Below, piece by piece: positions 15,371 through 22,847 of a stretch of 35,559 nt of DNA. Origin of the DNA: Candidatus Avichristensenella intestinipullorum (GTDB lineage: Bacteria > Bacillota > Clostridia > Christensenellales > Aristaeellaceae); contig DVFI01000101.1 of assembly GCA_018713305.1 (NCBI GenBank), forward strand, positions 1 to 35,559. Direction: 5' to 3'. The position numbers were made by a program, and so were the translations under genes. Numbering within the stretch: the stretch's first letter is position 1; every line of letters begins with the position of its first letter. The notes below the pieces were generated by a model. The model was not told the DNA's origin. It saw only the letters and a list, made by a program, of their open reading frames with translations, and ran no database searches.

Positions 15371-15449
15371 ACGGGAACCCTCCTTCAAAGAAAATGACGC
15401 CTTCTCTTCTGAGAGGCCCGCATGCCTTCATGGCATCCGATTACCCATT

Positions 15450-15478
15450 AGTATACCACGGCATATAAAAAAAGTAAA
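15450..15478 (-). promoter_or_regulatory. Promoter of the ECF S component/DUF3842 operon
   Basis: On the minus strand: TTTACT (15478-15473), a 17-nt spacer and TATACT (15455-15450). The leader (about 15443-15371) contains ATGCC/GGCAT (15421-15436) and GCCT-CTC/GAG-AGGC (15401-15418) stems. I do not recognise a riboswitch class in it. Confidence 0.6.
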
Positions 15479-15490
15479 TCCGGACGTTTC

Positions 15491-15519
15491 TTGACAAGCC
15501 CGCCGTTTCCGCCTACAAT
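15491..15519 (+). promoter_or_regulatory. Sigma-A promoter of mgtE
   Basis: A perfect TTGACA (15491-15496), a 17-nt spacer and TACAAT (15514-15519). Transcription would begin near 15526, giving a leader of about 200 nt before mgtE. Confidence 0.8.
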
Positions 15520-15541
15520 AGGGGCAAAGGAGGTGACGGGA

Positions 15542-15619
15542 ATGGATCCCAGCGGAGGTCAACCGTGTCGGGCCGGTCAGGCCGGGCTGCCCTTGCGCGC
15601 GCATTCCCGCGCCGCATAG
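15542..15619 (+). CDS. Candidate 25-residue leader peptide upstream of mgtE
   Basis: A short ORF inside the mgtE leader. Its Shine-Dalgarno is as strong as possible (AAAGGAGGTGA, 15527-15537, with the ATG 8 nt after GGAGG), stronger than that of mgtE itself. The peptide begins MDPSGGQPCR and is rich in Gly, Ala, Pro and Arg, ending at a TAG (15617-15619). It is in the same frame as mgtE but separated by that stop. Codons 4-7 (15552-15561) can pair with the left arm of the downstream terminator, and the start codon region CGGGAATG (15537-15544) can pair with CATTCCCG (15602-15609). The combination suggests a regulatory leader peptide comparable in logic to MgtL, which begins with an acidic residue and prolines. 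Translation is unproven. Confidence 0.6.
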   Translation: MDPSGGQPCRAGQAGLPLRAHSRAA

Positions 15620-15644
15620 GCTTGCCTGCGCATGCCCGCTTCCG

Positions 15645-15677
15645 ATGACCACCGCCCATGGCTGGTCATTTTATTTT
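15645..15677 (+). terminator. Intrinsic terminator inside the mgtE leader
   Basis: ATGACCA...TGGTCAT with an inner GCC/GGC stem, a CAT loop and a two-base bulge (15645-15669), followed by TTTTATTTT. It sits after the promoter and before mgtE, so it must be conditional if mgtE is expressed. GCGG-A-GGTCA at 15552-15561 is complementary to TGACC-A-CCGC at 15646-15655 (9 of 10 positions) and could act as the antiterminator. Confidence 0.7.
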
Positions 15678-15724
15678 GCGCGGTTTTCGGCGCGCGAAAG
15701 GCGCGCGGGAAAACGGGAAGGGGG

Positions 15725-17071
15725 TTGTTTCATGGGGAGTTGCTCAGGCTGATTGAGGAAAAGAAGTTCGCGCAGGCGCGCGAGCGTCTCAACGAATGCA
15801 ACGAAGTGGATATTGCCGAATGGCTGGATGATTTTGAAAAGGACTCGCGCGCGCTGGTCATTTTCCGCCTGTTGCCCAAGGAAATGGCGGCGGACGTGTT
15901 TTCGTACCTGTCGCCGGAGAGCCAGCAGCACATCGTCGAAGGGCTGACCGACCGGGAGCTGGCGGGCGTTATCGAAGACCTGTTCCTGGACGACACGGTC
16001 GATTTCCTGGAGGAGATGCCCGCCTCCATTGTCAAGCGCGTCATCGCCACCGCCGATACGCAGACGCGGGCGCAGCTGAACCAGCTGCTGATGTATCCCC
16101 CGGACAGCGCGGGCAGCCTGATGACGCCCGAGCTCATGGAGCTGGACGGCGACTGGACCGTGGCGCGCGCGCTGGCGGCCGTGCGCCGCCAGTGCGAGGA
16201 CAAGGCGTCCATCAGCTGGCTCTATGTCACCGACGGCCGGCGGCATCTGGTGGGCGTGGTGGATTTGCGCTCGGTGCTGGCAGCGCCGGACGCGCAGCGC
16301 GTGGACGCGCTCATGGAGCCGGACGTCAAGGCCGTCCGCACGCATGACGACCAGGCGGACGTGGCCGCGATGTTTCGCAAATACGACCTGCTGGCCATGC
16401 CGGTGGTGGACAACGAGCGCAGGCTGGTCGGCGTCATTACGATAGACGACGTGGTGGACGTGCTGGAGGAGGAGACGACCGAGGACATCTACAAGATGGC
16501 CGCGATGACGCCTGCGGAGCGCGGCTACATGGAAACGGACGTGCTGACCCTGGCGAAAAACCGCGTGCTGTGGCTGGTGCTGCTGATGATCTCCGCCACG
16601 TTCACCGGGTTTATCATCGCGCGCTTTGACGCCGCGCTGGCGGCCAACGTCCTGCTCGCCTCGTTCATCCCCATGCTCATGGACACCAGCGGCAACGCCG
16701 GGTCTCAGGCCTCGGTCTCCGTCATCCGCGGCATTACGCTGGGAGAAATTCGCTTTTCGGACCTCCCGCGCGTGATGTGGAAGGAGCTGCGGGTCAGCCT
16801 GCTGGCGGGCATGGGGGTCGCGGCGGTGAACTTCCTGCGCGTCTGGCTGATGTACGGCGATCCGGTGATGGCGCTGGTCGTATCGCTGACGCTGGTGTTC
16901 GCGATTATGGCGGCCAAGCTGGTCGGCTGCGCGCTGCCGCTGCTGGCCGCGCGGGTCGGCCTGGACCCGGCGCTGATGGCGGGCCCGCTGATTACGACGG
17001 TGGCGGACCCCATGGCGCTGCTTCTGTTTTTCAACATCGCGATGCTGCTGATGCCGGGCCTGTCGGGATAA
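15725..17071 (+). CDS. mgtE: Magnesium transporter MgtE
   Basis: A Mg2+-gated Mg2+ channel. The cytoplasmic MgtE_N superhelical domain (about residues 1-120, LRLIEEKKFAQARERL) is followed by a CBS pair (about 125-250; MEPDVKAVRT, MPVVDNERRLVGVITIDDVV). A five-helix pore domain completes it, with the diagnostic IPMLMDTSGNAGSQASVSV lining the Mg2+ pathway. Homology begins near 15725, and a TTG there gives 448 residues, the usual family length. The ribosome binding site (GGAAGGGGG) abuts this TTG, so the exact start is uncertain. An ATG at 15632 would need translation through the leader terminator and is less likely. Expression is probably controlled by the leader. A strong terminator follows. 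Confidence 0.93.
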   Translation: MFHGELLRLIEEKKFAQARERLNECNEVDIAEWLDDFEKDSRALVIFRLLPKEMAADVFSYLSPESQQHIVEGLTDRELAGVIEDLFLDDTVDFLEEMPASIVKRVIATADTQTRAQLNQLLMYPPDSAGSLMTPELMELDGDWTVARALAAVRRQCEDKASISWLYVTDGRRHLVGVVDLRSVLAAPDAQRVDALMEPDVKAVRTHDDQADVAAMFRKYDLLAMPVVDNERRLVGVITIDDVVDVLEEETTEDIYKMAAMTPAERGYMETDVLTLAKNRVLWLVLLMISATFTGFIIARFDAALAANVLLASFIPMLMDTSGNAGSQASVSVIRGITLGEIRFSDLPRVMWKELRVSLLAGMGVAAVNFLRVWLMYGDPVMALVVSLTLVFAIMAAKLVGCALPLLAARVGLDPALMAGPLITTVADPMALLLFFNIAMLLMPGLSG

Positions 17072-17101
17072 GGAATATGGGACGCGCGCCGCGGCGCGCA
17101 A

Positions 17102-17150
17102 ACGCGAACATGCACGGCAAGGGTTGCCGTGCATGCCCGCGTATTTTTTT
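17102..17150 (+). terminator. Rho-independent terminator of mgtE
   Basis: A long stem ACGCG-CATGCACGGCA / TGCCGTGCATG-CGCGT with small internal loops and an AGGGT loop (17102-17142), then ATTTTTTT. It also separates mgtE from the convergent SASP genes. Confidence 0.88.
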
Positions 17151-17187
17151 ACGCGCTTTCAGCCATTGTAAGGACAGGCGGCAGCGG

Positions 17188-17457
17188 TCAGAACTGGTTC
17201 TGGCTCATGCTCTTTTCCTGCTGCTCGATCATGCGCTTGACCATGTAGCCGCCAATGTAGCCGGCTTCGCGCGAGGTCAAATCGCCGTTGTAGCCCTGCT
17301 TGAGGTTGATGCCCAGCTCCCCGGCAATCTCGTGCTTCATGTTGTTCAGCGCGCCGCGCGCTTCGGGAACCACGTGATTGTTGGAATTGGAGCTGTTGCT
17401 CTGGGCCTGCTGCTGGTTCTGGTTCTGACCCTGCTGCTGGATATTCGGCGTGAACAT
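17188..17457 (-). CDS. Alpha/beta-type small acid-soluble spore protein
   Basis: An 89-residue SASP that coats and protects spore DNA and is degraded at germination. The conserved core starts at VPEARGALNNMKHEIAGELG, which includes the region cut by the germination protease (EIAGEL), and continues with LTSREAGYIGGYMVKRMIEQ. It carries an extra N-terminal segment of about 28 residues very rich in Gln and Asn, missing from the neighbouring paralogue. ATG 17457 follows AAGGAGGG. It lies 40 nt downstream of the other SASP gene and may share its forespore promoter. Confidence 0.95.
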   Translation of the reverse strand: MFTPNIQQQGQNQNQQQAQSNSSNSNNHVVPEARGALNNMKHEIAGELGINLKQGYNGDLTSREAGYIGGYMVKRMIEQQEKSMSQNQF

Positions 17458-17497
17458 TGCGTTCGCCCTCCTTTTTTAAGATACCGCGCTTGCGCGC

Positions 17498-17710
17498 TTA
17501 CTTGCCGGCCATCTGGCGCTCCGCCTGCTCGATGAGGCGCTTGACCATGTAGCCGCCGACGTAGCCGTTTTCACGGGACGTCAGGTCGCCGTTGTAGCCC
17601 TGCTTGAGGTTGATTCCCAGCTCGCGCGCGATTTCGAATTTCATGTTGTCCAGCGCGGCACGGGCCTCGGGCACGTTGGAACGATTGCTGCCGGAATTGC
17701 TCTTCGCCAT
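17498..17710 (-). CDS. Alpha/beta-type small acid-soluble spore protein
   Basis: A 70-residue SASP of standard length, starting MAKSNSGSNRSNVPEARAAL. The core (FEIARELGINLKQGYNGDLT, SRENGYVGGYMVKRLIEQ) is nearly identical to that of the adjacent SASP, so the two arose by tandem duplication. ATG 17710 is spaced 8 nt from AAGGAGG; a GTG three codons upstream overlaps the ribosome binding site and is less likely. Expression should be limited to the forespore under sigma-G. Confidence 0.95.
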   Translation of the reverse strand: MAKSNSGSNRSNVPEARAALDNMKFEIARELGINLKQGYNGDLTSRENGYVGGYMVKRLIEQAERQMAGK

Positions 17711-17741
17711 TGTTTTCACCTCCTTGTTCGGTTGTCAACGC

Positions 17742-17770
17742 TATTGTGCCGCCGTGCCGCGAAAATACGC
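17742..17770 (-). promoter_or_regulatory. Candidate sigma-G promoter of the SASP genes
   Basis: On the minus strand: GCGTA (17770-17766), 17 nt, CACAATA (17748-17742), each one mismatch from the sigma-G consensus (GHATR and CATWHTA). The SASP start codon is 31 nt downstream. Confidence 0.5.
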
Positions 17771-17962
17771 TGACAATTGTCGGATGCAATGGCAACCGTT
17801 TCGGCTTCGCGGGGCCGGATGCGAAGCTGCGCGGAAAAGAGGGAAAGCGTTGCGGCGCTTTTTTCACAAACTGGCAAAAAAAAGATGGGTCGGAGGGATA
17901 GAGCATTGGAGAACCTGCATGATAAATAACGCCGCCGCAGGCGCCGCGGACGGGCCGGGCGC

Positions 17963-17992
17963 TTTACAAACGCATCCGCCGCCTGCTATGAT
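17963..17992 (+). promoter_or_regulatory. Sigma-A promoter of the GpsA-like gene
   Basis: TTTACA (17963-17968), an 18-nt spacer and TATGAT (17987-17992), 52 nt before the start codon. Apart from this and the SASP promoter, 17711-18044 holds nothing I recognise beyond a short AAGCG/CGCTT-TTTT hairpin near 17847-17863. Confidence 0.65.
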
Positions 17993-18044
17993 ACCAGCCG
18001 ATGACGTCCGCGCGGGGCGCGGACAGACGAAAGGACGGGGTGGT

Positions 18045-19082
18045 TTGGCAACCATTGTGATTGTAGGAGCCGGCAGCATGGGGTCGGCGATGAGCGTGCC
18101 CGCGCGGGATAACGGCCATGAGGTACGCCTGGTAGGCACGCCGTTGGACGGGGCCATCATCGACGCGCTGCTTCGGACCGGCGTGCATCCTGCCCTGGAA
18201 ACCCGACTCCCGCCGGGCGTTTCGTATTTTGCCGCGGAGCAGCTGGCGGCGGCGCTGTCCGGCGTGGACGCGGTGGTCGGCGGCGTTTCCAGCTTTGGCG
18301 TGGAATGGTTCGGGAAAGCGGTGCTGCCGCTTCTGCCCGAATGCGTGCCCGTGCTTTCGGTGACCAGGGGGCTTGCGCTGGACGCGGACGGGGCCCTGTC
18401 CGCCTTTCCCGACATGCTCGGGCGCATGACGCCGGCGGACCGGCGGCTTTCCCTGAACGCCGTCGGCGGCCCGTGCGCAGGCGATGAGCTGGCGAGGCGC
18501 CGCCGGACGGAGGCGGTGTTCTGCGGAAAAGACGCGGACGTTCTGCACGCGCTGCGCGCGCTGTTTGCCACCGGGTATTTCCATATCCGCCTCTCGACGG
18601 ATGTGTGGGGTGTGGAAACCGCCGCGGCGCTGAAAAACGTCTATGCGCTGGGCGCATCGCTGGCCATGGAGGCGGCCGGAGGCGCGAAGGGCGAAGGCGG
18701 CGCGCCGCACGGCGACGCGCAGGCCGCGCTGCTCGGGCAGGCCGTGCAGGAGATGGAAAAGCTGTCGGCGCTGCTGGGCTGCGGCCCGGAGCAGTGGACC
18801 TGCGGTCCGGAGGAGCTGTATGCGGCCGTGCTTCAAAACCGCGCGCGGAAGCCGGGCGCGCTGTCGGGGCGCGGGGTATTCTCCGCGCAGGCCGCGGAAG
18901 CGCCGGACGGCGCAGCGCGGGAGACGGCGGTGATTGCGGGGCGCATCGCCGCGGCCCTTCGCGCGCTTGCGAAGCGGGGGCTGGCCAATCCCGCGGACTT
19001 TCCGATGCTGATGCATGTCGACGCGCGCCTGGGCGCTGAACCGGCGGGCGGCGTTTCCCGGGAGGCGTCCGCCTGCCCCTGA
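18045..19082 (+). CDS. gpsA: NAD(P)-dependent glycerol-3-phosphate dehydrogenase-like protein
   Basis: A 345-residue protein probably reducing dihydroxyacetone phosphate to sn-glycerol 3-phosphate for phospholipid synthesis. The N-terminal Rossmann motif is GAGSMGSAM (about residues 8-16), followed by NGHEVRLVGTP. The C-terminal half has GGPCAGDELARRR, in place of the usual GPxxAxE, and KNVYALGASLAMEAAGG, which carries the catalytic lysine region. TTG 18045 starts the Rossmann strand exactly and is preceded by AAAGGA/GGGGTGG. The divergence from canonical GpsA (GxGxxGxAxA and GPNFAxE) suggests a related sugar-phosphate or glycerol-1-/3-phosphate dehydrogenase as an alternative. It has its own promoter. 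Confidence 0.75.
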   Translation: MATIVIVGAGSMGSAMSVPARDNGHEVRLVGTPLDGAIIDALLRTGVHPALETRLPPGVSYFAAEQLAAALSGVDAVVGGVSSFGVEWFGKAVLPLLPECVPVLSVTRGLALDADGALSAFPDMLGRMTPADRRLSLNAVGGPCAGDELARRRRTEAVFCGKDADVLHALRALFATGYFHIRLSTDVWGVETAAALKNVYALGASLAMEAAGGAKGEGGAPHGDAQAALLGQAVQEMEKLSALLGCGPEQWTCGPEELYAAVLQNRARKPGALSGRGVFSAQAAEAPDGAARETAVIAGRIAAALRALAKRGLANPADFPMLMHVDARLGAEPAGGVSREASACP

Positions 19083-19295
19083 GCGCCGCGCTTTGGAACA
19101 CGAAAGCGCGCGCTTGCATCCTCCTTTCCGGCGGGATGGCGGATGGCCTGGACGCAAGGCGGGAAACATGACATACTGCCCTGCGGCCCTGCCGCGCGCT
19201 TGCGGCGGTGCGGGAAGAGGAGGACGGCGGCCTCTCCGGCGTCTCCGCCCGCCGGCACGCGGGACGGAGGCCGGAACAAGGAAAGGGTGAAGGGT

Positions 19296-21929
19296 TTGGA
19301 GGACTTCTATGCGCGCGATGTGCAGCAGACGCTGCAGGCGCTGCGTACGGGGACGGAGGGCTTGCAGGAACAGGAAGCGGCCGAACGCCTGGCTGCGGAC
19401 GGGCCCAACAAGCTGGCGGAGGGGAAAAAGCCGAGCCTGTTTCTGCGCTTTTTGAAACAGCTGTCCGATCCGATGATACTGATTCTGCTGGCGGCGGCGG
19501 GCCTGTCTGCCATCACGGCGGCGTACTCGGGCGAATCGCCGGCGGACGTGTTTATCATCCTGGCTGTGGTTTTGATAAACGCGGTGCTGGGCGTCTATCA
19601 GGAAAGCAAGGCGGAAAAGGCCATCGAGGCGCTGCAGAACATGATGTCCCCGACCTGCCGGGTCATCCGCGGCGGACGCCTGCAGAACGTGCCCAGCGAG
19701 ACGCTGGTGGCGGGCGATGTTCTGGCGCTGGAAGCGGGCGACGCGGTGCCCGCAGACGCGCGCGTTCTGGAAAGCGCCAGCCTGCAGACCGAGGAAGCGG
19801 CGCTGACGGGGGAGAGCGCCCCGGTCAGCAAGTGCATCGAAGCGCTGGGCATGGCCGGGGAAGTGCCTCTGGGCGACCGGAAAAACATGGTCTATATGGG
19901 CGGCACAGTGACCTATGGCCGCGGCCGCGCGGTGGTCACGGCGACGGGCATGCGGACCGAAATGGGCAAAATCGCAGGCGCTCTTTCCCAGGCGCAGGAA
20001 CAGCAGACGCCGCTGCAGCGCAAGCTGGGCCAGCTCAGCCGGATGCTCAGCGTTCTCGTGCTGGCCATCTGCGCGTTTATCTTTCTTTTCACCGTCGTGC
20101 GCGAGGGCGATTTCTCCGGCCAGGCCATCCTGCGCACGTTCATGGTAGCCGTCAGCCTGGCGGTGGCCGCCATCCCGGAGGGCCTGGCGGCGGTGGTGAC
20201 CGTCGTGCTTTCCATCGGCGTGACCAACATGTCCCGGCGCAACGCGGTGATTCGCCGGCTGACCGCCGTGGAGACGCTGGGCTGCGCGCAGATTATCTGT
20301 TCGGACAAGACGGGCACCCTGACGCAGAATCGTATGGCCGTGGTGGACAGCTGGGCGGCGGACGAGCGGCGTCTGGCCCGCGCCATGGCGCTGTGCAGCG
20401 ACGCGCAATGGAACGACGGCACAGCCACGGGCGAGCCGACGGAGTGCGCGCTGGTGACATACGCCGCGGGGCTGGATATGCCCAAGCAGGGCCTGACGCG
20501 GGCGTTTGCGCGCGTGGGGGAAGCGCCCTTTGATTCCATGCGCAAAATGATGAGCACCGTTCACGAGGCGGACGGGCGTATCATCCAGTATACCAAGGGC
20601 GCGCCGGACGAGGTGCTGAGGCGCTGCACGCGCATTCTGCGGCCGGACGGGACGGTCGCGCCCCTGACCGACGACGCGCGCGGGGAGGTGCTGGCGCAAA
20701 ACCGCGCCATGGCAAGCCGTGCCCTGCGCGTGCTGGCCGGCGCGGAACGGGCTTGGGCTGCGGCGCCCAGGGACGTCTCGCCGCAGGCGCTGGAGCAGGA
20801 CCTGACGTTCCTGGGGCTGGTGGGGATGATGGACCCGGTGCGGCCCGAGGTCAGGGACGCCATTGCGCAGTGCCGTCAGGCGGGCATCCGGCCCGTGATG
20901 ATTACGGGCGACCATCGCGACACGGCGGTGGCCATCGGCCGGGAGCTGGGCATCGTTACCGACGACGCGCAGGCCGTCACCGGCGCGGAGCTCAACGCCA
21001 TGGACGACGAAGCGCTGGCGCAGCGCGTCGGCTCCTATTCGGTATACGCGCGCGTGCAGCCCGAGCATAAGGTGCGCATCGTGGACGCGTGGCAGCGGCA
21101 GGGGAAGGTCGTGGCGATGACCGGCGACGGCGTCAACGACGCGCCCTCCATCAAGCGCGCGGATATCGGCGTTGGGATGGGCATCACGGGCACCGACGTG
21201 ACGAAAAACGTGGCGGACATGGTGCTGGCCGACGACAATTTCGCCACCATTGTGGCGGCTGTCGAGGAAGGCCGGCGTATCTATGACAACATCCGAAAAT
21301 CCATCCAGTTCCTGCTGGCGTCCAACCTCAGCGAGGTGCTCTCCATCTTCATTGCGACGGTGCTGGGCTTTACCATCCTGGAGCCTGTGCATATCCTGTG
21401 GATTAACCTGATTACCGATTGCTTCCCGGCGCTGGCGCTGGGCATGGAAAAGGGGGAGTCCGACCTCATGCGCCGCCCGCCGCGCGACCCGAAGGATGGC
21501 ATTTTTGCCGGCGGGCTGGGAATCGGCGTGGCGTATCAGGGCACGCTGGTGACGCTGCTGACGCTGGCCGCGTACTTCATCGGCCACCGTATCGAGGCGG
21601 GCGTGTGGGAAATCGCCAACAGCGCGGACGGAGTGACCATGGCGTTTCTGACGCTGTCGATGGCGGAAATCTTTCATGCCTATAACATGCGTTCCCAGCA
21701 CCAGTCGATTTTCCGGCTGAAGTCTCATAACCGCGCGCTGTTTGGCGCCATGCTCGCCTCGTTCGTATTGACGGCAGGCGTGGTGTATGTTCCGCCCCTG
21801 GCGCGCGCGTTTTCCTTTGCCCCCATTTCCCTGACGGAATATGCGGTCGCGATGGGCCTGGCGCTGCTGATAGTGCCGGCGGTTGAGCTGGCCAAAGCGC
21901 TGGGCCGCCTGCGCGCCGCAAAGCGCTAG
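19296..21929 (+). CDS. Calcium-type P-type ATPase
   Basis: An 877-residue P2A-type cation-exporting ATPase. Landmarks in order: N-terminal cation ATPase domain (GLQEQEAAERLAADGPNKL), TGES in the actuator domain, PEGLAAVVTVVLSIG in M4 (the Ca2+ site motif), the phosphorylated Asp in CSDKTGTLTQN at about residue 337, KGAPDE in the nucleotide domain, MITGDH, and TGDGVNDAPSIKRADIG in the hinge. Six further membrane helices follow, including LWINLITDCFPALALGME. TTG 19296 was chosen because AAGGAAAGG lies about 9 nt upstream; a GTG at 19287 overlaps that site. It probably exports Ca2+, though Mn2+ is also possible. A GAACCCGC/GCGGGTTC palindrome (about 21992-22031) follows the gene. Confidence 0.93.
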   Translation: MEDFYARDVQQTLQALRTGTEGLQEQEAAERLAADGPNKLAEGKKPSLFLRFLKQLSDPMILILLAAAGLSAITAAYSGESPADVFIILAVVLINAVLGVYQESKAEKAIEALQNMMSPTCRVIRGGRLQNVPSETLVAGDVLALEAGDAVPADARVLESASLQTEEAALTGESAPVSKCIEALGMAGEVPLGDRKNMVYMGGTVTYGRGRAVVTATGMRTEMGKIAGALSQAQEQQTPLQRKLGQLSRMLSVLVLAICAFIFLFTVVREGDFSGQAILRTFMVAVSLAVAAIPEGLAAVVTVVLSIGVTNMSRRNAVIRRLTAVETLGCAQIICSDKTGTLTQNRMAVVDSWAADERRLARAMALCSDAQWNDGTATGEPTECALVTYAAGLDMPKQGLTRAFARVGEAPFDSMRKMMSTVHEADGRIIQYTKGAPDEVLRRCTRILRPDGTVAPLTDDARGEVLAQNRAMASRALRVLAGAERAWAAAPRDVSPQALEQDLTFLGLVGMMDPVRPEVRDAIAQCRQAGIRPVMITGDHRDTAVAIGRELGIVTDDAQAVTGAELNAMDDEALAQRVGSYSVYARVQPEHKVRIVDAWQRQGKVVAMTGDGVNDAPSIKRADIGVGMGITGTDVTKNVADMVLADDNFATIVAAVEEGRRIYDNIRKSIQFLLASNLSEVLSIFIATVLGFTILEPVHILWINLITDCFPALALGMEKGESDLMRRPPRDPKDGIFAGGLGIGVAYQGTLVTLLTLAAYFIGHRIEAGVWEIANSADGVTMAFLTLSMAEIFHAYNMRSQHQSIFRLKSHNRALFGAMLASFVLTAGVVYVPPLARAFSFAPISLTEYAVAMGLALLIVPAVELAKALGRLRAAKR

Positions 21930-21989
21930 CACGGCGCCCGCACGCATGGGCCGCCGCCCCCCTGTGGGGCGAGGGGGAAAGCCAAAGAA

Positions 21990-22033
21990 GACGAACCCGC
22001 CCCGGCGCACATGTCGCCGCAGCGGGTTCGAAC
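21990..22033. repeat. Palindrome after the P-type ATPase
   Basis: CGAACCCGC...GCGGGTTCG with an interior GGCG/CGCC stem, related to the palindrome at about 8985-9015 (CCGAACCC...GGGTTCGG, also with a GGCGACATG-type interior). It may act as a transcript end. The rest of 21930-22141 shows no gene. Confidence 0.5.
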
Positions 22034-22141
22034 CGTTTCGCCCCGTCGGCCGGGCGCGGATGCGGGCGGCAGGAAGCGGCGTTTCCGGGGGAGGCATGGC
22101 GCCCTTCCGCCGCCCTTCTGCGCCGGGCTTTCCGAAACGCT

Positions 22142-22411
22142 TTACTGCGGCGGATACTGCCGGTCGCTGACCGGCTCCAGCCACTCGCTGCAGGCGTTTT
22201 TGCCGGGTACTTCCACGGCCAGATGGCTGAACCAGCTGTCCTGCGCCGCGCCGTGCCAGTGCTTCACGCCCGCGGGGATGTTCACCACATCACCGGGCGC
22301 GAGCGGCTGCGCGCGCTCTCCCCACGCCTGATACCAGCCGCGCCCGGCGACGCACAGGAGAATCTGTCCGCCGCCCTCGTCGGCGCGGTGAATATGCCAG
22401 TGGTTGCGGCC
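22142..22411 (-). pseudogene. Cupin gene fragment (C-terminal part)
   Basis: The reading frame ending at TAA (22144-22142) encodes the C-terminal half of a single-domain cupin. It shows [20 protein letters not shown] with the HWH metal-site histidines, then [39 protein letters not shown] and VPGKNACSEWLEPV. There is no start codon or N-terminal half: the frame is closed by a TGA about 36 nt upstream of the homology, and the sequence upstream belongs in another frame to a flavodoxin. This looks like a deletion that fused two neighbouring genes out of frame. Cupins of this type commonly sit beside flavodoxin and LysR genes in Clostridia. Confidence 0.8.
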
Positions 22412-22620
22412 AGCCGGTCCCCCTCTATCCGGACCGTTTCATCGGTCAGCGCGGCGAGGAGGTCGCCGGTACGGCCATAGCCGCTGCCGCCGGAGGTGGC
22501 GAAGGGGATGACGGTCTTTCCGGAAAAATCATACGCCTCCAGAAACGTTTCGATGATGCGCGGGGCCTGATACCACCAGATGGGAAAGCCCACAAAGACA
22601 GCACGCCCAATTCCTCCTAC
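22396..22620 (-). pseudogene. Flavodoxin gene fragment (C-terminal part)
   Basis: The minus-strand frame shows [40 protein letters not shown] and [14 protein letters not shown]. This is the central and C-terminal part of a flavodoxin, including the WWY and SGGSG loops that contact FMN. The N-terminal phosphate-binding loop (TGNT-type) is missing. Upstream the sequence switches to a LysR helix-turn-helix fragment, and downstream it runs into the cupin fragment in a different frame. A non-functional remnant is the simplest reading. Confidence 0.8.
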
Positions 22621-22736
22621 GGCAGGGAAAGCTGGCGGGAGAGCGTAGGCTGGGTAATATGCAGCATGCCCGCCGCACGGGTCATGTTTCCCTCCCGCGC
22701 GACGACAAGAAAGCAACGGAGCACGCGCAGCTCCAT
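22617..22736 (-). pseudogene. LysR-type regulator fragment (HTH only)
   Basis: From ATG 22736, preceded by AAGGAGGG, the frame encodes 39 residues that match the start of a LysR regulator: [20 protein letters not shown], then [19 protein letters not shown]. It then stops at TAG (22619-22617), exactly where flavodoxin sequence begins. The recognition helix is cut and the effector domain is absent, so it cannot act as a normal LysR protein. The start signals are intact, so a short peptide may still be made. All three fragments read leftward. Confidence 0.8.
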
Positions 22737-22847
22737 GGCGGAAGCCCTCCTTCCTGTCGGAGACGCTGTCGCAGGGATGGCAGGCACGCCCGTCCGACGG
22801 GGGCAAGGAAAGCGCGGCGGACGTCCGCGCAGGGCCTTCCGCCGCGA

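Noticed and set aside
15526..15680. M-box (ykoK) riboswitch before mgtE
   Set aside because: Position and terminator would fit, but I could not find the conserved M-box segments (such as GUUAGGUGAGGCUCC or the GUGCUAAAGCUC end). A covariance model search should settle this.
15632..15724. N-terminal extension of MgtE from the ATG at 15632
   Set aside because: The extension would be translated through the terminator hairpin and is unrelated to MgtE; family homology and normal length begin near 15725.
17964..22184. Minus-strand open frame of about 1400 codons opposite the GpsA-like and P-type ATPase genes
   Set aside because: It is a shadow of high GC and G/C third positions on the coding strand: His/Arg/Gln/Ala-rich with no domain motif, while the opposite strand carries diagnostic motifs throughout.
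22282..22806. A single 174-codon gene spanning the flavodoxin region
   Set aside because: Only residues about 63-137 look like flavodoxin; the rest reads out of frame through LysR and cupin sequences. It is better described as three fragments.
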